In this document: positions 33,955 through 46,260 of the stretch, in pieces
Layout of the letters: each line of letters starts with the position of its first letter
How positions within the stretch are numbered: position 1 is the first letter of the stretch
Origin: Siphonodentalium dalli
Taxonomy: Eukaryota > Mollusca > Scaphopoda > Gadilida > Siphonodentaliidae
DNA: 64,000 bases
Direction: 5' to 3'
NCBI GenBank assembly: GCA_032622095.1
Contig: CP136063.1
Span: forward strand, 274,715,426-274,779,425
Notes under the pieces: generated by a model
Database searches by the model: none
Seen by the model: only the letters and a program-made list of their open reading frames with translations
Told to the model about the DNA's origin: nothing
Program-made: the position numbers and the translations under genes

Positions 33955-36900
33955 AACTAACTAGCAGGGTTACCCGGCGTTGCCCAGGTTAAAGTGATGG
34001 GAAACCCTCTGCATATTGTGGATATATGGTGGGAATAGAGGATACTCTTGCTCAAAGCGTTACATATATTCTCATAAATTATATATCCAAATGGCATCAC
34101 AAAACATGATTCTTACACACGGGATATTAGTAGTAGCTCACCTTGTCGGACCGGGGCGATTGTCATTTTGTTTATCGCGATTAATCCGTCCCACCAATAC
34201 TGTACTATTTACCTATTTACAACTGCGTATACTTTAGACGTTATAACATGAACATCATAAACACATTAGTTCGCTAAAATAAAAGCCGACAATTGGGTTT
34301 TACATAGCGATGTATCAACCAATCTAGTATGTTTGACTAAGATTTTGAGGACACCTGTTATCATATCTCCACGCAGATGATACAGATACAGATATTTTAA
34401 AGAAATGTCCAGGTGCTCCTATATATGTTCATTGTGCTATATAGTGGCTAATTATTCTCAGTTTAAAAGAAATGTTGCTATGCAGCTATATCAGCTACAC
34501 GTGCCCGACACAGAGCCAGAATTTGAGTTGTTTATGTTAGGCGATGAGTCTGTTCTAAAAGATGAAAGATATCATCTGTATATTGGGCAGATATAACCTT
34601 ATCAGATGTCAGTATTGGAGGTTCCTGAAAAGTAATGTGCCACTGACTCCGTTTTCTTTTATCTCATAATAAATTATATTTGTCGGCACACTGTGACCAC
34701 TATTGTTGAACAGGCCTTCTATACATTTCCATATCTCTTGTAACTGTTTTGTGGAAATTATATTGAATGGGGCAGACTCAATTAGGGTATAATATTAACA
34801 TGAGCTATTCTAATATTTTAACATGCACTGTTATCGTCCTCGTAAAACGTTACCACTGCTAGAACGCATTGGTTCCACCTCGATTGTAACCCGTGAAGTT
34901 ATATATAGAACACATACAGACAGACATATATTTGCAAATATATTTAGGCACCAAATGTGACGTTTTTAACACGCACGATTTGATTCCTCGTATCATTTGA
35001 TATGAACGTATATGCATTTGATGTTAATTGCACTAAACATATTTCTAGTTTTGGTGACCCACCTGTCCCTAGTTCGGAATCAAGCGGCGCCACATTTGAC
35101 ACCATTAAACCACAAACTTAGACTCATTATGGAGATGAATATATATAAAATTGTTGAAAATTGGCGAGTATACAAATTTGTATCAAATTTAGGGCCCCAT
35201 ATCTCTCACACAAACGGCACCAATTTGGCGTATTTAAATCACACGATTAGAATCCTCGTACCAAGGAGAAGAATATGTATCAGACTGGTACAATCGATGC
35301 TAAACATATTGTTTATCCATTTTTGTGTCTCTCTCGCCCTCTGTGGACCCCTGTCTCGAATGGAACCATTTTTGACATATTTAAACCACACAATTAGACT
35401 CCTGATATCATGGAGATACATATATATAAGTTTGGTGCTAATCGGCTACTATACAATGTTCAATTTATCAAACTTAGTGCCCACCCCATACCTCACACAA
35501 ACAGCATCAATATAGCGTTTTTAAATCACATGATTAATTCCCCGTATCATGGATAAGAATTAAATTTGGTGGAAATTGGCGCTAAAATTATTGTGTATCA
35601 ATTCTAGTGCTCCTCTCCTTTTCAGTGCACCCCTGACTCGAATGACGCCACTTTTAACAGTTTTAAGCCACACCATTAGACTCATCATACCATGTGGATG
35701 ATTTTGTATAAGTTTGGTAGCAATCGGTGACTAAACCAATTCTTATCAAATTTAGTGCCGACCCCCCCCCCCCACATCAAAACGACACCAATTTGATGTC
35801 TTTAAATCATACAATTAGAGTTATTGTATCATGGAGAAGAATGTCTATTAATTTAGTAGAGATCGGCGCTAAAATTATTTTTATCAATGTTGGTGCCCCT
35901 CTCACTTTCAGTGCAACCCTGACTCGAAGACGCCACCTTTGATAGCTTTAAGCCACCCCATTAGACTCCTCATGCCGTGTGGATGATTTTGTTTAAGTTT
36001 TTGTATAAAATTGGCGAGTATACAAAATCACATTTAGGGCCCCCATATCTCTCACCCAAACGGCACCAATGTGGAGTATGTAAACCACATAATTAGATTT
36101 CTCGTATCACGGAGAATATGTATCAATTTGGTGGAAATCAGAGCTAAACATATTGTTCATCTTTTTTTGTGTTCCTCTCACCCTCTATGCATCCTGACTC
36201 GAATGGCCCCACTTTTGCCAGCTTGTGACATCCTTAAACCATACAATTAGACTCCTGATATCATGGCGATGACTATTGATAAGTTTGGTAAACCAATTTG
36301 ATAAAATTTAGTGCCCACTAACCCCCATCTCCCACCCAAACAGCACCAACATGGCGTCTTTAAATCACACGGTCAGACTACTCATATTATGGATAATAAT
36401 GCGTATCACTTTGGTGGAAATTTTGGTGCCCCTCTGCCTTTCAGTTCAATCCTGACTCGAATGACGCCACATTTGACATACTTAAGCGGCACCATTAGAC
36501 TCCTCATACCATGGGGATGATATTGTATGAGTGTGGTGGCAATCGGCGACTGAACCCATTCTTATCAAATTTCATCCAAACGACAGCAATTTGGAGTCTT
36601 TAAATCTCGAAATTAGATTCATTGTATCATGGAGAAGAATATATCAATTTGGTGAAAATCGGCGCTAAAATTAGTTTTATCAATTGTGGTGCCCCTCTCC
36701 CCTTCCGTGCATCCCTGACGCGAATGGCGCCACGTTTAACATATTTAAACAACACCATTAGGTTCCTCATATCATGGGAATTATTATATAAAAGTTTCGT
36801 GGCAATCGGCGGCAAAATAATTGTCTACCCCTCCACATTTGTTGCCCCTGACAACGGCGTCACTTTCGAAAATTTTAACCCGCACCATTATCTTTCTCGT

Positions 36901-37310
36901 AAACAGTTACCCCTAGTAGACCGTTTGGTGCCATCTAGATGGTCCCTCGTCGCTAAACTTAGTTTATCAATTTTGGTGCCCCTCTCCCCTTCCGTGCATG
37001 CCTGACTCGAACGGCGCCACTCTTGACATATTTAAACCACACCATTAGGTTCTTCATATCATGGGGATGATTATATACAAGTTTCGTGGCAATCGGCGAC
37101 AAACAAATTCTGCCCTCCCCCTGTTCTGGCCCTGACAACAACGGCGTCACTTTAGAAAATCCTAACCCTCCCGATTATCTTTCTCGTAAAAATTTACCCC
37201 TAGTAAACCCCTTTGGTGCCATCTAGATGGTCCCCTGTGAATTTCTATATAACACAGATAGACAGACAAGACAGACAGACATTCGCAAATATAGATATAG
37301 ATGTGTAGAA
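33955..37310. repeat. Composite repeat: TACCCGG head, 275-bp array, CAGA tail
   Basis: Opens with TAGCAGGGTTACCCGGCGTT, a head common in invertebrate dispersed repeats. An early tail with CATACAGACAGACATATATT appears at about 34913. An array follows in which GACTCGAATGNCGCCA recurs at 35353, 35635, 35921, 36196, 36455, 36718 and 37005, spacing 259-287. The last tail has ACAGATAGACAGACAAGACAG at 37253-37273. Units contain TTTAAACCACACCATTAGAC and GTTTGGTGGCAATCGGCG. Confidence 0.85.
34377..34596 (+). other. Candidate downstream exon region of the host gene
   Basis: After the acceptor-like ATCATATCTCCACGCAG (ending 34376), phase 1 reads DDTDTDILKKCPGAPIYVHC and stops at about 34443. In a second possibility, a phase-1 join at about 34402 or a phase-0 join after CTAATTATTCTCAG (about 34461) gives a polar tail containing HVPDTEPEFELFMLGDE and ending YHLYIGQI. 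Either could be a cytoplasmic tail after the membrane span of exon 2. The region lies inside the composite repeat, which lowers the odds. Confidence 0.2.
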
Positions 37311-38020
37311 ACGGTTACACATCAAATGTGTAAACTCGGTTAATACACATAGCAATTTGTAGTTTTACATACAAATACATTGAGCAAGGGCCGTTCTACA
37401 CATTTGTGTATATTTTGTTACACACAATTGTGTAAGAACGTAGAGCATGCGCATTGCGGTGGCTTCGGGTTCATAGTCTGCCACATGAGGGCCATATCGT
37501 TTGAGTTTATTTTTCGGGATGCAATCTACAGCGATCGTAGACAAGGAATATAAGTTCAGACTTCCGACTTGTGGGTATAGTATAAATGATATATCAGGAT
37601 TCATTTGTTAAATCTTTCATAACGAATACTGCTCTCATAGACTCGTTTATATGATTGTTGTAATACGGTAATACTAATATTATGCAACCACGCGGCGACC
37701 CTGGATTGTTCAATTAAAACTAAAACACACACATGACAGAGCAAATATTACGTGCCATTGCATGCCATGAAAGTTTTAACATATAAATCTCAATATGTAA
37801 TTAATACTATATACCCACAGTTCGGAATACTGAACTTACATTCTTGTCTACGATCTATATGTGTAAGAATTAACACAAAATGTGTAAGGGATATGTGTTG
37901 ATTTTATGCACATCAGTGTGTATAAATGTGTATAAATTGACCCATCTATTGTGTAAAACTTGTTAATGAATAATGATTTTGTAGCAGGGTTACACATTTT
38001 GTGTAGAAAACGCATTAGTC
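37311..38020. repeat. TTACACA/TGTGTAA palindromic repeat block
   Basis: Words such as GGTTACACATCAAATGTGTAA (37311), CTACACATTTGTGTATATTTTGTTACACACAATTGTGTAAG (37395), TGTGTAAGAATTAACACAAAATGTGTAAG (about 37860) and GGTTACACATTTTGTGTAGAAAA (37987) recur in both orientations. The first and last could be inverted termini of a MITE about 690 bp long; GGTTACACAT is shared by both ends in the same orientation as part of a palindrome. No ORF. Confidence 0.6.
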
Positions 38021-38732
38021 ATAAGAGTGTATGCACATATTGCTGGTTTAGAGCGCCCGAATACTTATTAGTCGTGCGGTGAAGAGGACGTGGACCACGT
38101 TCTGGTGTAACGGGTTCATTGTGTAGCGGTAACGTTGCGTATTGGTGACAAATGGCACCTCCAGCCCAAAAAATATAATGTGTTGCTGCAAATTTATTCA
38201 TATATTTTGTTAGAAATAACTGTTTTACCAGATAGTTGAAAATCAGGTTTGGATTACTGCTTTAAGAAGTTACACGAGGTCAAGGTTTTATGTCCGATGC
38301 TTACTTTGGTGCACATTGTATGGTTCTGGCGTATAGTTAGAAGCAAGTTGCATTAGTTATGTAAAATGTTCGCAGATATATCATAATAAATTCATGTTAG
38401 AAGGTTAATTTGTTGCTTTGTTTTGAAAAACCGAGCATGAAACAAGGTTAATAGTTGTACTATTACATGCAAGTAAATCTGCCCGAGTTATGCACGGGCA
38501 ATGAAAATATTTACAGCTAAGCTCTCGTCCGGTTTGTGTCCAGAGATAAAACTGATTAGAAACAATTAGAAAGAATTCGGAAACCTTGCCAGGGCTTTTA
38601 CATTGAGCAAATTAAAAAAAAAATTCGATCTGGCGATCCCATTTTATTCGGATTTATCAATTTTATGCCACCCTGAAAAGTAAGGCATACGACTCACATA
38701 TGCATATGCATCTCTCGGCATGGTACGACTAT
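38021..38732. other. No gene recognised
   Basis: Non-coding. It includes a GGTGTAACGGGTTCATTG phrase and an A-run at 38610-38620. A 60-codon minus-strand frame at 38019-38201 has no recognisable motif. Confidence 0.45.
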
Positions 38733-39649
38733 GGGTGCGTTTACACTGTGTATAGATTTATATACAGATCTGTATGAAGTCACGTGTCGTGCATTGCTGT
38801 CATCACAACATGATGACTAATAGTGAACGCGCTCTGACTAGTACTCTGGTAATTGACAACTCACTAGGAGTCGTTTCAGTTTAGGCCAGACATAAAAATG
38901 GATCAACTACCAGCAGACAGCAGCGATTTGGTATATGTCGTGTCAGCATATATATATATATATATATATAGGTCTCCTGTTTGACACCATCTGGGAGGTG
39001 GTCATTTTGGATTGGTATGGAGTGGGTATCCATGCTACAACACCCTGTATTTGACCAAATGTAGCAAAATTTCCAACTGATGACAATTCTAATGACAATG
39101 TTGACCAAATGTAGGACAATATTGTTTTTATTGAATTAACTAGCAGTTTTGACTGGCCACGGGGAGGGACCAGGGCACAATCTTTCCATATAAGGTAGGA
39201 AATTATGCAAATATTGGTCAGAAAACAATACTACAAAATGTTTGAAAATCAAACTACAATATCATTTTCAACCTATTGTTGGTTTGGAAATTACAACTAA
39301 TGTTTTGTCAGGTATGAACTTTCCAACTGTTGAAATTTTTTTACCAAAGTTGGGGTGAGACACCCCTCACCCCCGGTTGACATGTCCCTGTCCATCTTGT
39401 ATATACGAAATACATGGGTTGAAATGACAACGAAAACTGTAACACATTATTCGCCAAGCCCGAGTAACAATTAATCAAAACAGATTTGCCTGTCGCAATG
39501 CTCCGGCGTTGACCCTGACGTATAGCGGACATGATTTTTGCTTACAGGGACGAATACCGTTTTCTTTCTGTGTGCATTTCTATATCAACCCGTTCGCACT
39601 AGTCTGCGTGTAGATCTGTGTACAGTTCTGTAGCAGTGTAAATGCACCC
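38733..39649. mobile_element. 917-bp DNA transposon (MITE) with TIRs
   Basis: The left end GGGTGCGTTTACACTGTGTA and the reversed right end GGGTGCATTTACACTGCTAC form a terminal inverted repeat. The similarity extends inward (ATACAGATCTGT against GTACACAGATCT). Both ends are flanked by TAT (38730-38732 and 39650-39652), a 3-bp target duplication. There is no transposase ORF. A GGGTGC terminus and a 3-bp duplication would fit PIF/Harbinger-like elements, but TWA targets are usual there, so the superfamily is open. Confidence 0.85.
38948..38970. repeat. (TA)n microsatellite
   Basis: Eleven TA/AT dinucleotides within the TIR element. Confidence 0.95.
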
Positions 39650-39652
39650 TAT

Positions 39653-40255
39653 GTCACGTCTTTATTTCTCGAAACTTATCCAATGTCATAATTTTATCTC
39701 AACGATAATTTATTGAGAGCTATGAACGCAATGAACCATATTATTTGTGTTAATGCATTCATATTTGCATTGAACAAAAACAGTTTATGTTGGATCGAAT
39801 TGGTGGTCTGTGTAAATTAATATACAAACAGCCACAATGTGAGTTATGAACAGGAACGTCGTGGCAACAGGTGGAGGGTCAATATTTTCAACAGTTGGAA
39901 TTTTCGTGCCTAGTTGGACATTTTACACCAAAGTTTACCACCTGTAGTTAGAAATTGTTCTCATTGTTTGGTTTTCCAATGAGTAATTATTGTGAAATAT
40001 TTTGTCGACTTTTGGTTTAAATATATCGGGGGCGTCAGGTTCGACATATCCAAGTTATAAATCTATGGATGAATAAGGTGAGGGTGTCCGGTGAGTGCAA
40101 ATGAAATTTTGTGAACCTGGAAGTTTGATAAGATTCGTTGGGGGGGGGCATGTTTTTTTAAATTGAAATTTGTTTGCATTTCAGTCAAATAACTATCTGA
40201 AGCTATCGAGCAGCCCCTGCATTTGAAAACAATTTTGAAATATCTTTAAACATTT
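39653..40255. other. No gene recognised
   Basis: AT-rich non-coding stretch. It holds a G-run (nine G at about 40141) and a sentence similar to 39325-39350 (ACTTTCCAACTGTTGAAATT against TTTTCAACAGTTGGAATTTT at 39885), in inverted orientation. Confidence 0.45.
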
Positions 40256-40645
40256 TAATTCATTGGGTTCCAAGGGACGCGGGAGATTTTCGTCGGGTCA
40301 GTTTGTCCGCCCGATGTGACATTGACCTTGAAACGGGTACCCACAAATGACCTTGGGCGATATATCGGTCGTCAGTGATGACATCGACATGAAATTTGTT
40401 ATGTGTGGTCAACTTCTCGGTCGTTAGAGAATCGACGTGACATTTGTTATGTATGGTCAACTAGGGATGGGGAATATTTTTTCGGGTTATTTTATCCACC
40501 AAACTTGACTTTGACCTTGAAGCGGGTACATGAAAAGACTTGGACGATATTTCCGGCATCAGCGGTGGCAGCGACTTGAAATTTGTTATGTATGATCAAC
40601 TCGGGACGGTGAATATTTTCGTCGGGTTAGTTTGTTCACCCATCA
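40256..40645. repeat. Diverged tandem repeat, about 2.5 units
   Basis: GACCTTGAAACGGGTACCCAC (40324) and GACCTTGAAGCGGGTACATG (40512) are 188 bases apart. GAAATTTGTTATGTATGATCAAC-type words recur at about 40390, 40436 and 40577, and TTTTCGTCGGGTCAGTTTGT at 40287 and 40616. Repeats of this phrase style are common in mollusc introns. Confidence 0.75.
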
Positions 40646-40739
40646 AAAACCTTGAAAAACAAATATTAATGGATCGACCAAAGCCATGGGACCAATCGCG
40701 CCAGTGGCGGGCTAACCTGGTAGTTAATGATATAAAAGT

Positions 40740-41935
40740 GTAAGTGACTGCAGCTCAGTAGGACATTCACATTGTCATCAATGGGACTGGTTATACTTTC
40801 TGGGGATATTATTGGTAGTATTATATTTAGATATTTCTGAAGTTCAATAAAACAAAAATAGTATAATCCCAGAAGGATGCTTTGTGGGATTTAAGTCTAC
40901 AAAGCAAGAAATTCGCTCGTATGAACTAAGGTAACATATAGTATCAACTAAATTTACAAGTATCACTAACAAATACTGAGCTAAAAGTTCATGAGCATTA
41001 ACTAATTATTAATTATTATAGCTAAAATAGTGAGGTTGCCAGGTTTAAAACCCCAAATTATAATTTACGAATATGACTGTTGTATTCTGTTTATAATAAG
41101 TCCTCAATAATTGCGAACGTTTTGCCAACTATATTCAGACACTGTCAGCAAATAATCATAGGAAAGTTTGTTGTTTTCATGACATCTTCAGTTGTATTGG
41201 TGGATGAACAATTGTGCAGAGGGCTCATTTGACTCCATTGCTTGTAGAAACCACCTCACTACAATAAGCAGTTGATGAACTTGCCTAGATACACAAATTG
41301 TGTTACACTATATTTGCTGGCAAAGTGAGCTATACACGTTCTGGGTTTCTTTTCTAGTTAAAGTGAGAAATGTCTATAACCTGGTGTAATAACATTTAAT
41401 TAAACATAAAAAACCCGAAGGCCCCAGAGGTGGTAAATTTTCGGAAAGCTCGTGGTATTGTTTTTGTTGGTGGGGGGAGGTTGTGCATAACTAAGCATGC
41501 GCTCAAACAGATATGATCAGACTTCTTTATTTAAAGTACATCTATTTTGGTGTATTAGTCTTAGGATCTTATTAAGGGGATTGTTTATTTTCTTGTGGGA
41601 CGAGTTGTGCTCCCATTCATAATGAAAAAAATTTCAAATAATGCTACACTGGAGAGCGAGAAACTGGTTTGAAGGGACCCAAGGCACTCGCTGTGGGTAA
41701 ATGTGCAAAACATCTGTATAAACATCACCACATGGACAAATTTGTTTTTAACATATTTATTATTGATATTTCTCCAGTAATGAAATTTCGCATGTTGAAA
41801 CCATTGCTACATGTATGCAAACGAAATATTTACAGTAATTTGCCAACATACTTTAGTAATCATATTTATTTACAAATCATATTTTTCAATTCTTTGACCA
41901 TTTCCAATATTTACCAGTTAGTGTTGATTTACTGT
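40740..41935. other. No gene recognised before Gypsy copy B
   Basis: AT-rich. The frame at 41669-41968 crosses into the LTR and is not real. It includes AATTATTAATTATTATAGC (about 41002) and otherwise nothing I can define. Confidence 0.45.
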
Positions 41936-41939
41936 ACAT
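41936..41939. repeat. Target-site duplication ACAT, left
   Basis: ACAT precedes the LTR start here and follows the other LTR end at 51142-51145, as expected for a Ty3/Gypsy insertion. Confidence 0.85.
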
Positions 41940-42466
41940 TGTCCCGGTGTCTAGGGTTTAGATGTTGAATTGGCCGTGTCGGGAACATTGATAACAATAA
42001 CTAGTTCATAGATCTTCATACTTTATATATGTATAAGTCTTTCTCGATAAGCACAGTACATAGGCGGAAGAACAGAGGTATTGGTATATTAGCAAGGTTG
42101 TCGGATAAGTGAGTCTCCCGCTTCAGAGCACGGGTAGTTATTCCAACCTCTGGTGTATCATGCCTCTAAATAAGGTCCGAGATACATGATACACTTGGAT
42201 ATGACGTGTATTACTATACTGTCTTATAGAATGATACTGGCTTTATCCACCCTAACTTATACAATGGTTGCTACCAGTCATAACCACTTAAGAATGTGAT
42301 CTTGTTAATTATGCGTGTGTGTTTCTACACTATATAATCTGTCTTCTATGTATTGTGCTTATCTACACAATTAACCCTAGCAGTTACAATCACTGGGGAA
42401 AGGAAGTTTATCTAGATTCCAGGAACACATATAACAACACATAACTATCGTATGTACTATCGGACA
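41940..42466 (-). repeat. 3' LTR of Gypsy copy B
   Basis: On the plus strand it begins TGTCCCGGTGTC and ends ACTATCGGACA. It is identical to 50614-51141 except for about five positions, such as TTTCTCG against TTTTTCG and one single-base indel in TTTATC(C)TAG. Confidence 0.97.
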
Positions 42467-42480
42467 GAGTCCCCTCTGTT
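42467..42480 (-). promoter_or_regulatory. Polypurine tract, copy B
   Basis: Read on the element strand, ACAGAGGGGACTC lies directly before the 3' LTR. It primes second-strand synthesis. Confidence 0.8.
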
Positions 42481-43226
42481 CAGAATTTGTAAATACATGT
42501 AGTTACAAATTAAAAGTGTGGTAAAAGTCCGAGTGTACAGAAGATAGTTGGAATCTAGGATCTATAATCGCGAACGCGAACCTAAAAAAAATCAACACAT
42601 GGATATTCATACATAAAAACTCAACAGCAAACGAAACGAAAGTTATTTATTCATGGCGAGTCTGGTAAACAGTATGTCACTAGGTTACTGGATTAGCATC
42701 GAACAGTAAGTCACTGGAGCACTGGTTTATCAGCGAATAGTTAATTTATCCAGGAATTTGTAGAGAAGTTCTGGCTTGGCGGGTATAATGTGATATATGT
42801 GTCCAATATAAATATTCGGCAAACTAGTCTATTCAAGGTCGGATAAACCACAGTAGTTATAAGCTGGTACGTGCGAACAAGAAAACTCGCACAACACGTT
42901 CAGTTATAATTGACAGCAACAATTATGGAAGATAAATGTTAATGCCTGTGCGGCATGCGAGAGCTGGCAAGGCGGCATTCGTTCCATTGATGAAATTCCG
43001 TGTACATGTATCAGCAGTGTACAGTTGCGATCAAATGCCAATTATTTTATGCCAATGTATATCAAACGTATCAGCGATGTTCATGAACGATCTGGCAGCA
43101 TATGCGTCATTTAGTTAATCATCTAAGGAACTGTGGCGGCGTCAGCGTTGAAACAACGACTGTATACAAGACGCCGAACGAGGAAATGCAGCAACGAGTG
43201 TTTATTTTGGACAGTCGGTGGAATAG

Positions 43227-43451
43227 CTATGTCCGATAATCTTGTGAGGACAGTGTCATGAACGTTCGAAGGTCAGCAGCGGTGTCGCTAGATGTGGTTG
43301 AAACACCAATGTCTGGTCCGGTCTGCGTGTCTGGTATGTCAGCACGGTGTATATTGGATGGTCCATCGCGTATGACGTCATTAGCCTGACTTACAGTACC
43401 AACCATTGATCGTGTTTGGCGAACCCATTTAGTTCGACATAAATGACACAA
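43227..43451 (-). other. Ser/Thr-rich post-pol ORF, copy B
   Basis: A 74-codon frame (MCHLCRTKWVRQTR start, FMTLSSQDYRT end) matching 19295-19495 of copy A with a handful of substitutions, for example RDGPSNIHRADIPD against RADTPD. No domain is known. It follows the hydrophobic frame by only a few bases, in the same sense but a different frame. Confidence 0.35.
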
Positions 43452-43454
43452 AGT

Positions 43455-43826
43455 CTAAATAATGTGTTTGTAAAAAGAACACAATAAACCCACAATAGCT
43501 AATAAGCATCTTGAAACCAAAATATGTCCAAAGTACGAATCATGAAACAAAATCAGTGACTCGCCAATGCAATTTGCATTTTCATAAATTTTGAACCTGT
43601 TCGTAGAGCATTTCCATAAAATGTAAAGAAAAATGGTCATGCAATAAATGAGGGATATGGACATTAAGGGAATTGGGTTTATGATCAATAAAAGGTGATC
43701 GTAGGAATAAAAAAATATGTCTTGAATCATGACATTAAAGGGAACCGCTAGATATATGTATATCACGCCATAAAATTTCATAAAAAATGTAATTGTCGCT
43801 GAAAACAATTGCTGTGCGATAACCAA
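43455..43826 (-). other. Hydrophobic post-pol ORF, copy B
   Basis: 123 codons, same length and ends as in copy A, again opening at TTG with a later in-frame ATG. Differences from copy A are nearly all amino-acid-changing (I/F, N/Y, I/L, T/P, R/H, Y/C), so conservation may simply reflect recent common ancestry. Membrane-spanning potential is clear. Identity as an envelope remnant is unproven. Confidence 0.35.
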
Positions 43827-44334
43827 ACATGCCTGCCGCGACGATATTTATAATCAACAATCGTGTAATTATTTTGGCGTGAAATTATTGTTAAAATCGG
43901 GTGAATTAGCGTTCACCATTCCAGTAGAATTAGAACCAATCAGTAGATGATTGCGATTTCGTTAAACTATTCACAGCTATTTATGAACAATCACGTGGTA
44001 ATGAAATACCACATACATGTACATCTCCGCTATCTATATCATATTATATTATATGCACATATTTGCAATTATAAACGAAACTTAATTTGCTGTTTACAGA
44101 GCGAATAAAATAGTATTATACTTGTGCTTGGTATAAGCCATCTAACGCCCATTCTTATTTAATAACGCTTAGCATTCCATTACCAACACCCGGGTTAAAT
44201 ATCCCTACATATTATATGTCAAACCAGGAATCCGAGGGTTGCGCACCCCTCGAATGCCGCGATACTTGTATTCATTTCAGCTGGGTAATGATTTGTGTGC
44301 CCACTAATCGAATGCTAAGGATGCATGGTCAGCA

Positions 44335-44679
44335 ATGACGATTAATGATAATCTATTTTTTATTAGTATTACGATTGAACGTTGTACTGTATGTATAGGC
44401 AATTGGCAACTCATCGCGGTGCTTATCTATACAATAACCTACATAACACGCATGTCATCTGAGTTATGGAGTCTATGCAATACTCATGCTGGTCAGTTCA
44501 ATTGTATGTGCAAATTTATCATCTCAATAGCTTTACACGATATTCCTGGACCCGTTGTCCAGATACATAAATCAAGTAAACCTCATGCTTTGTATACAGA
44601 AAGGTTTGCATGTGTTGTCGGCACTAAATTAAGCATGCAGTGGCACAATGTTGGATATATTTATGTTATACACGCGTAG
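44335..44679 (+). other. Antisense ORF in post-pol region, copy B
   Basis: 114 codons opposite pol, matching 16711-17034. The N-terminus here (MTINDNLFFISITIERC) runs through the site where copy A carries its 1.3 kb insertion, so this is closer to the ancestral form. Cys-rich (CTVCIG, CNTHAGQFNCMC). Near the C-terminus an indel pair changes TLFKHNGG to TKLSMQWHNVG without closing the frame. No domain recognised. Confidence 0.35.
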
Positions 44680-44914
44680 ACTATGAATATTAAGATTATG
44701 ATTTAAATCATGTTTGTGTTATTTAGTTCAATTGTTTATCATTTCTATTTCTTTGTTATAAGGAAAGTGAACATTCAGGATTTTGTTATACATTGTTAGT
44801 TATTCCGTCAGGACTACAATATATAATTATTTACGGATGCATAACTGTTGCACATTTATACTGGTAAGTATGACTTTAATGGAATCCTGATATTAATTCT
44901 GTCGGACAAATTGT

Positions 44915-45457
44915 CTATTTTGTTTCCCGTGTGCTTATAACACGAATTATATCATTCACGCCTGCTTGTGTAGATGCATCATATGAACGCGAATTTAAAT
45001 CGATATCCATGTCAGAAACAGTTGTTTGTACATATGGGTTTATGTTATCAGAGGCAACATTTTCAATTTCTTCAGTTTCGGCCGCAAAAGCATCTGAATT
45101 ATTATTGTTTTGCTCATTTGCGCGCAATCTATCTGCCCATTCCAATCGTGGTATTTCATCGTCCCTTGATGAATTTTTTCGTCTTAATTGTTTGCGTTTC
45201 ATTAATTGCGCAAGTGGAATTTTGTCACTAGACGACCATTCTGATGACGCAGGTTGTTCTGGGTCTTCGTTAGAACTATTTACAACAAATCGCTGTCTTT
45301 GCAATTGACGTATTGTATCTTTGGGAGGAATTTTCCATGCAGTGTCGGCTTTACGAATATTGTCGGCATGACAGCGGACTGTTCGGGCACTTAATTGATC
45401 TTTAATTAAGAATGAGACATTACTACGTTTTTCAATTATATTCCAATGACTTTGCAT
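44915..45457 (-). pseudogene. Gypsy copy B pol C-terminal tail
   Basis: Continues the integrase C-terminal domain (SHWNIIEKRSNVSFLIKDQL, then TVRCHADNIRKAD) after a one-base shift at about 45445. A 100-residue polar tail rich in Asn, Ser and Glu follows, ending VISTRETK. The chromodomain seen in some Gypsy lineages is not present. Confidence 0.8.
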
Positions 45458-46260
45458 GATAAACTCAGTTTACCTGTTTTTCGCCCCGATTTGTAATAAA
45501 CTGGATCGCCTATATCAAATGAAACCTCTTTCCGTTTTTCATTCTTTCTTTGTGTTCTGATTTGAGATCTTAAACGCGATAGAACTAAACGAAAATTTCT
45601 ATGCTGTTCCTGTAAAGCGAAAGATGTAAAGTCCTCGCCTACATATTTCAATCTGGGTTTTAGAATATTATCAAGACTTAAAGTGGGTTCCCTATGATAT
45701 AACAAATAAAATGGACTGAATTTTGTGGTATCATTTACGTGAACACGCATTGCAAATAATGCTTGTGACAAATACATGTCCCAAGTGTGTGTGTTTTGTA
45801 ATACCAATTTTGATATAACAGAATTTAGAACGGCATGCGATCGCTCGACACATCCCTGCGAATTCGGATGGTAGGGGCTGGAGTAAATATGGTGGATGTT
45901 TAGTTCTTTGCACACCTGATCCATCTTTTTATTTTTGAACTCGGAGCCGTTATCACTTACCAAATTGAGACAGCAAGCATGTCTGCTAATGACCTCATCT
46001 AAAAATATCGTTATCACCGTTTCGGCTCGTTTGTCGGGAATCGCAAATGCCTCGACATATTTAGTCAGACAACAAATAAAAGTTAAAATATATTTGTTAT
46101 TGGACATTGTTGTTTCAAACGGTCCTTGTATATCAGTGCTTATTGTCGCAAACGGAAATGGCGGGCGGTCCATCTCTTGTATTGGGGCCTTTTGTTGTGA
46201 TAAATTCCTCATTTTACAAATCATGCAAGCTTGACAATAATTATGTATATCTCTATACAT
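45436..46260 (-). pseudogene. Gypsy copy B integrase core
   Basis: 275 codons with the CQACMIC half of the zinc module and a complete D,D-35-E core: ISTDIQGPFE, LVSDNGSEFK and SQGCVERSHA. A GPY-like region with FDIGDPVYYKSGRKTGKLSL then follows, the GPF/GPY-type module of Ty3/Gypsy integrases in divergent form. The HH half of the zinc module is in the preceding frame, separated by the palindromic indel at 46276-46305. Confidence 0.92.

Noticed and set aside
41669-41968. 99-codon ORF at the left border of Gypsy copy B
   Set aside because: It crosses the target duplication into the LTR, so it cannot predate the insertion as a gene.
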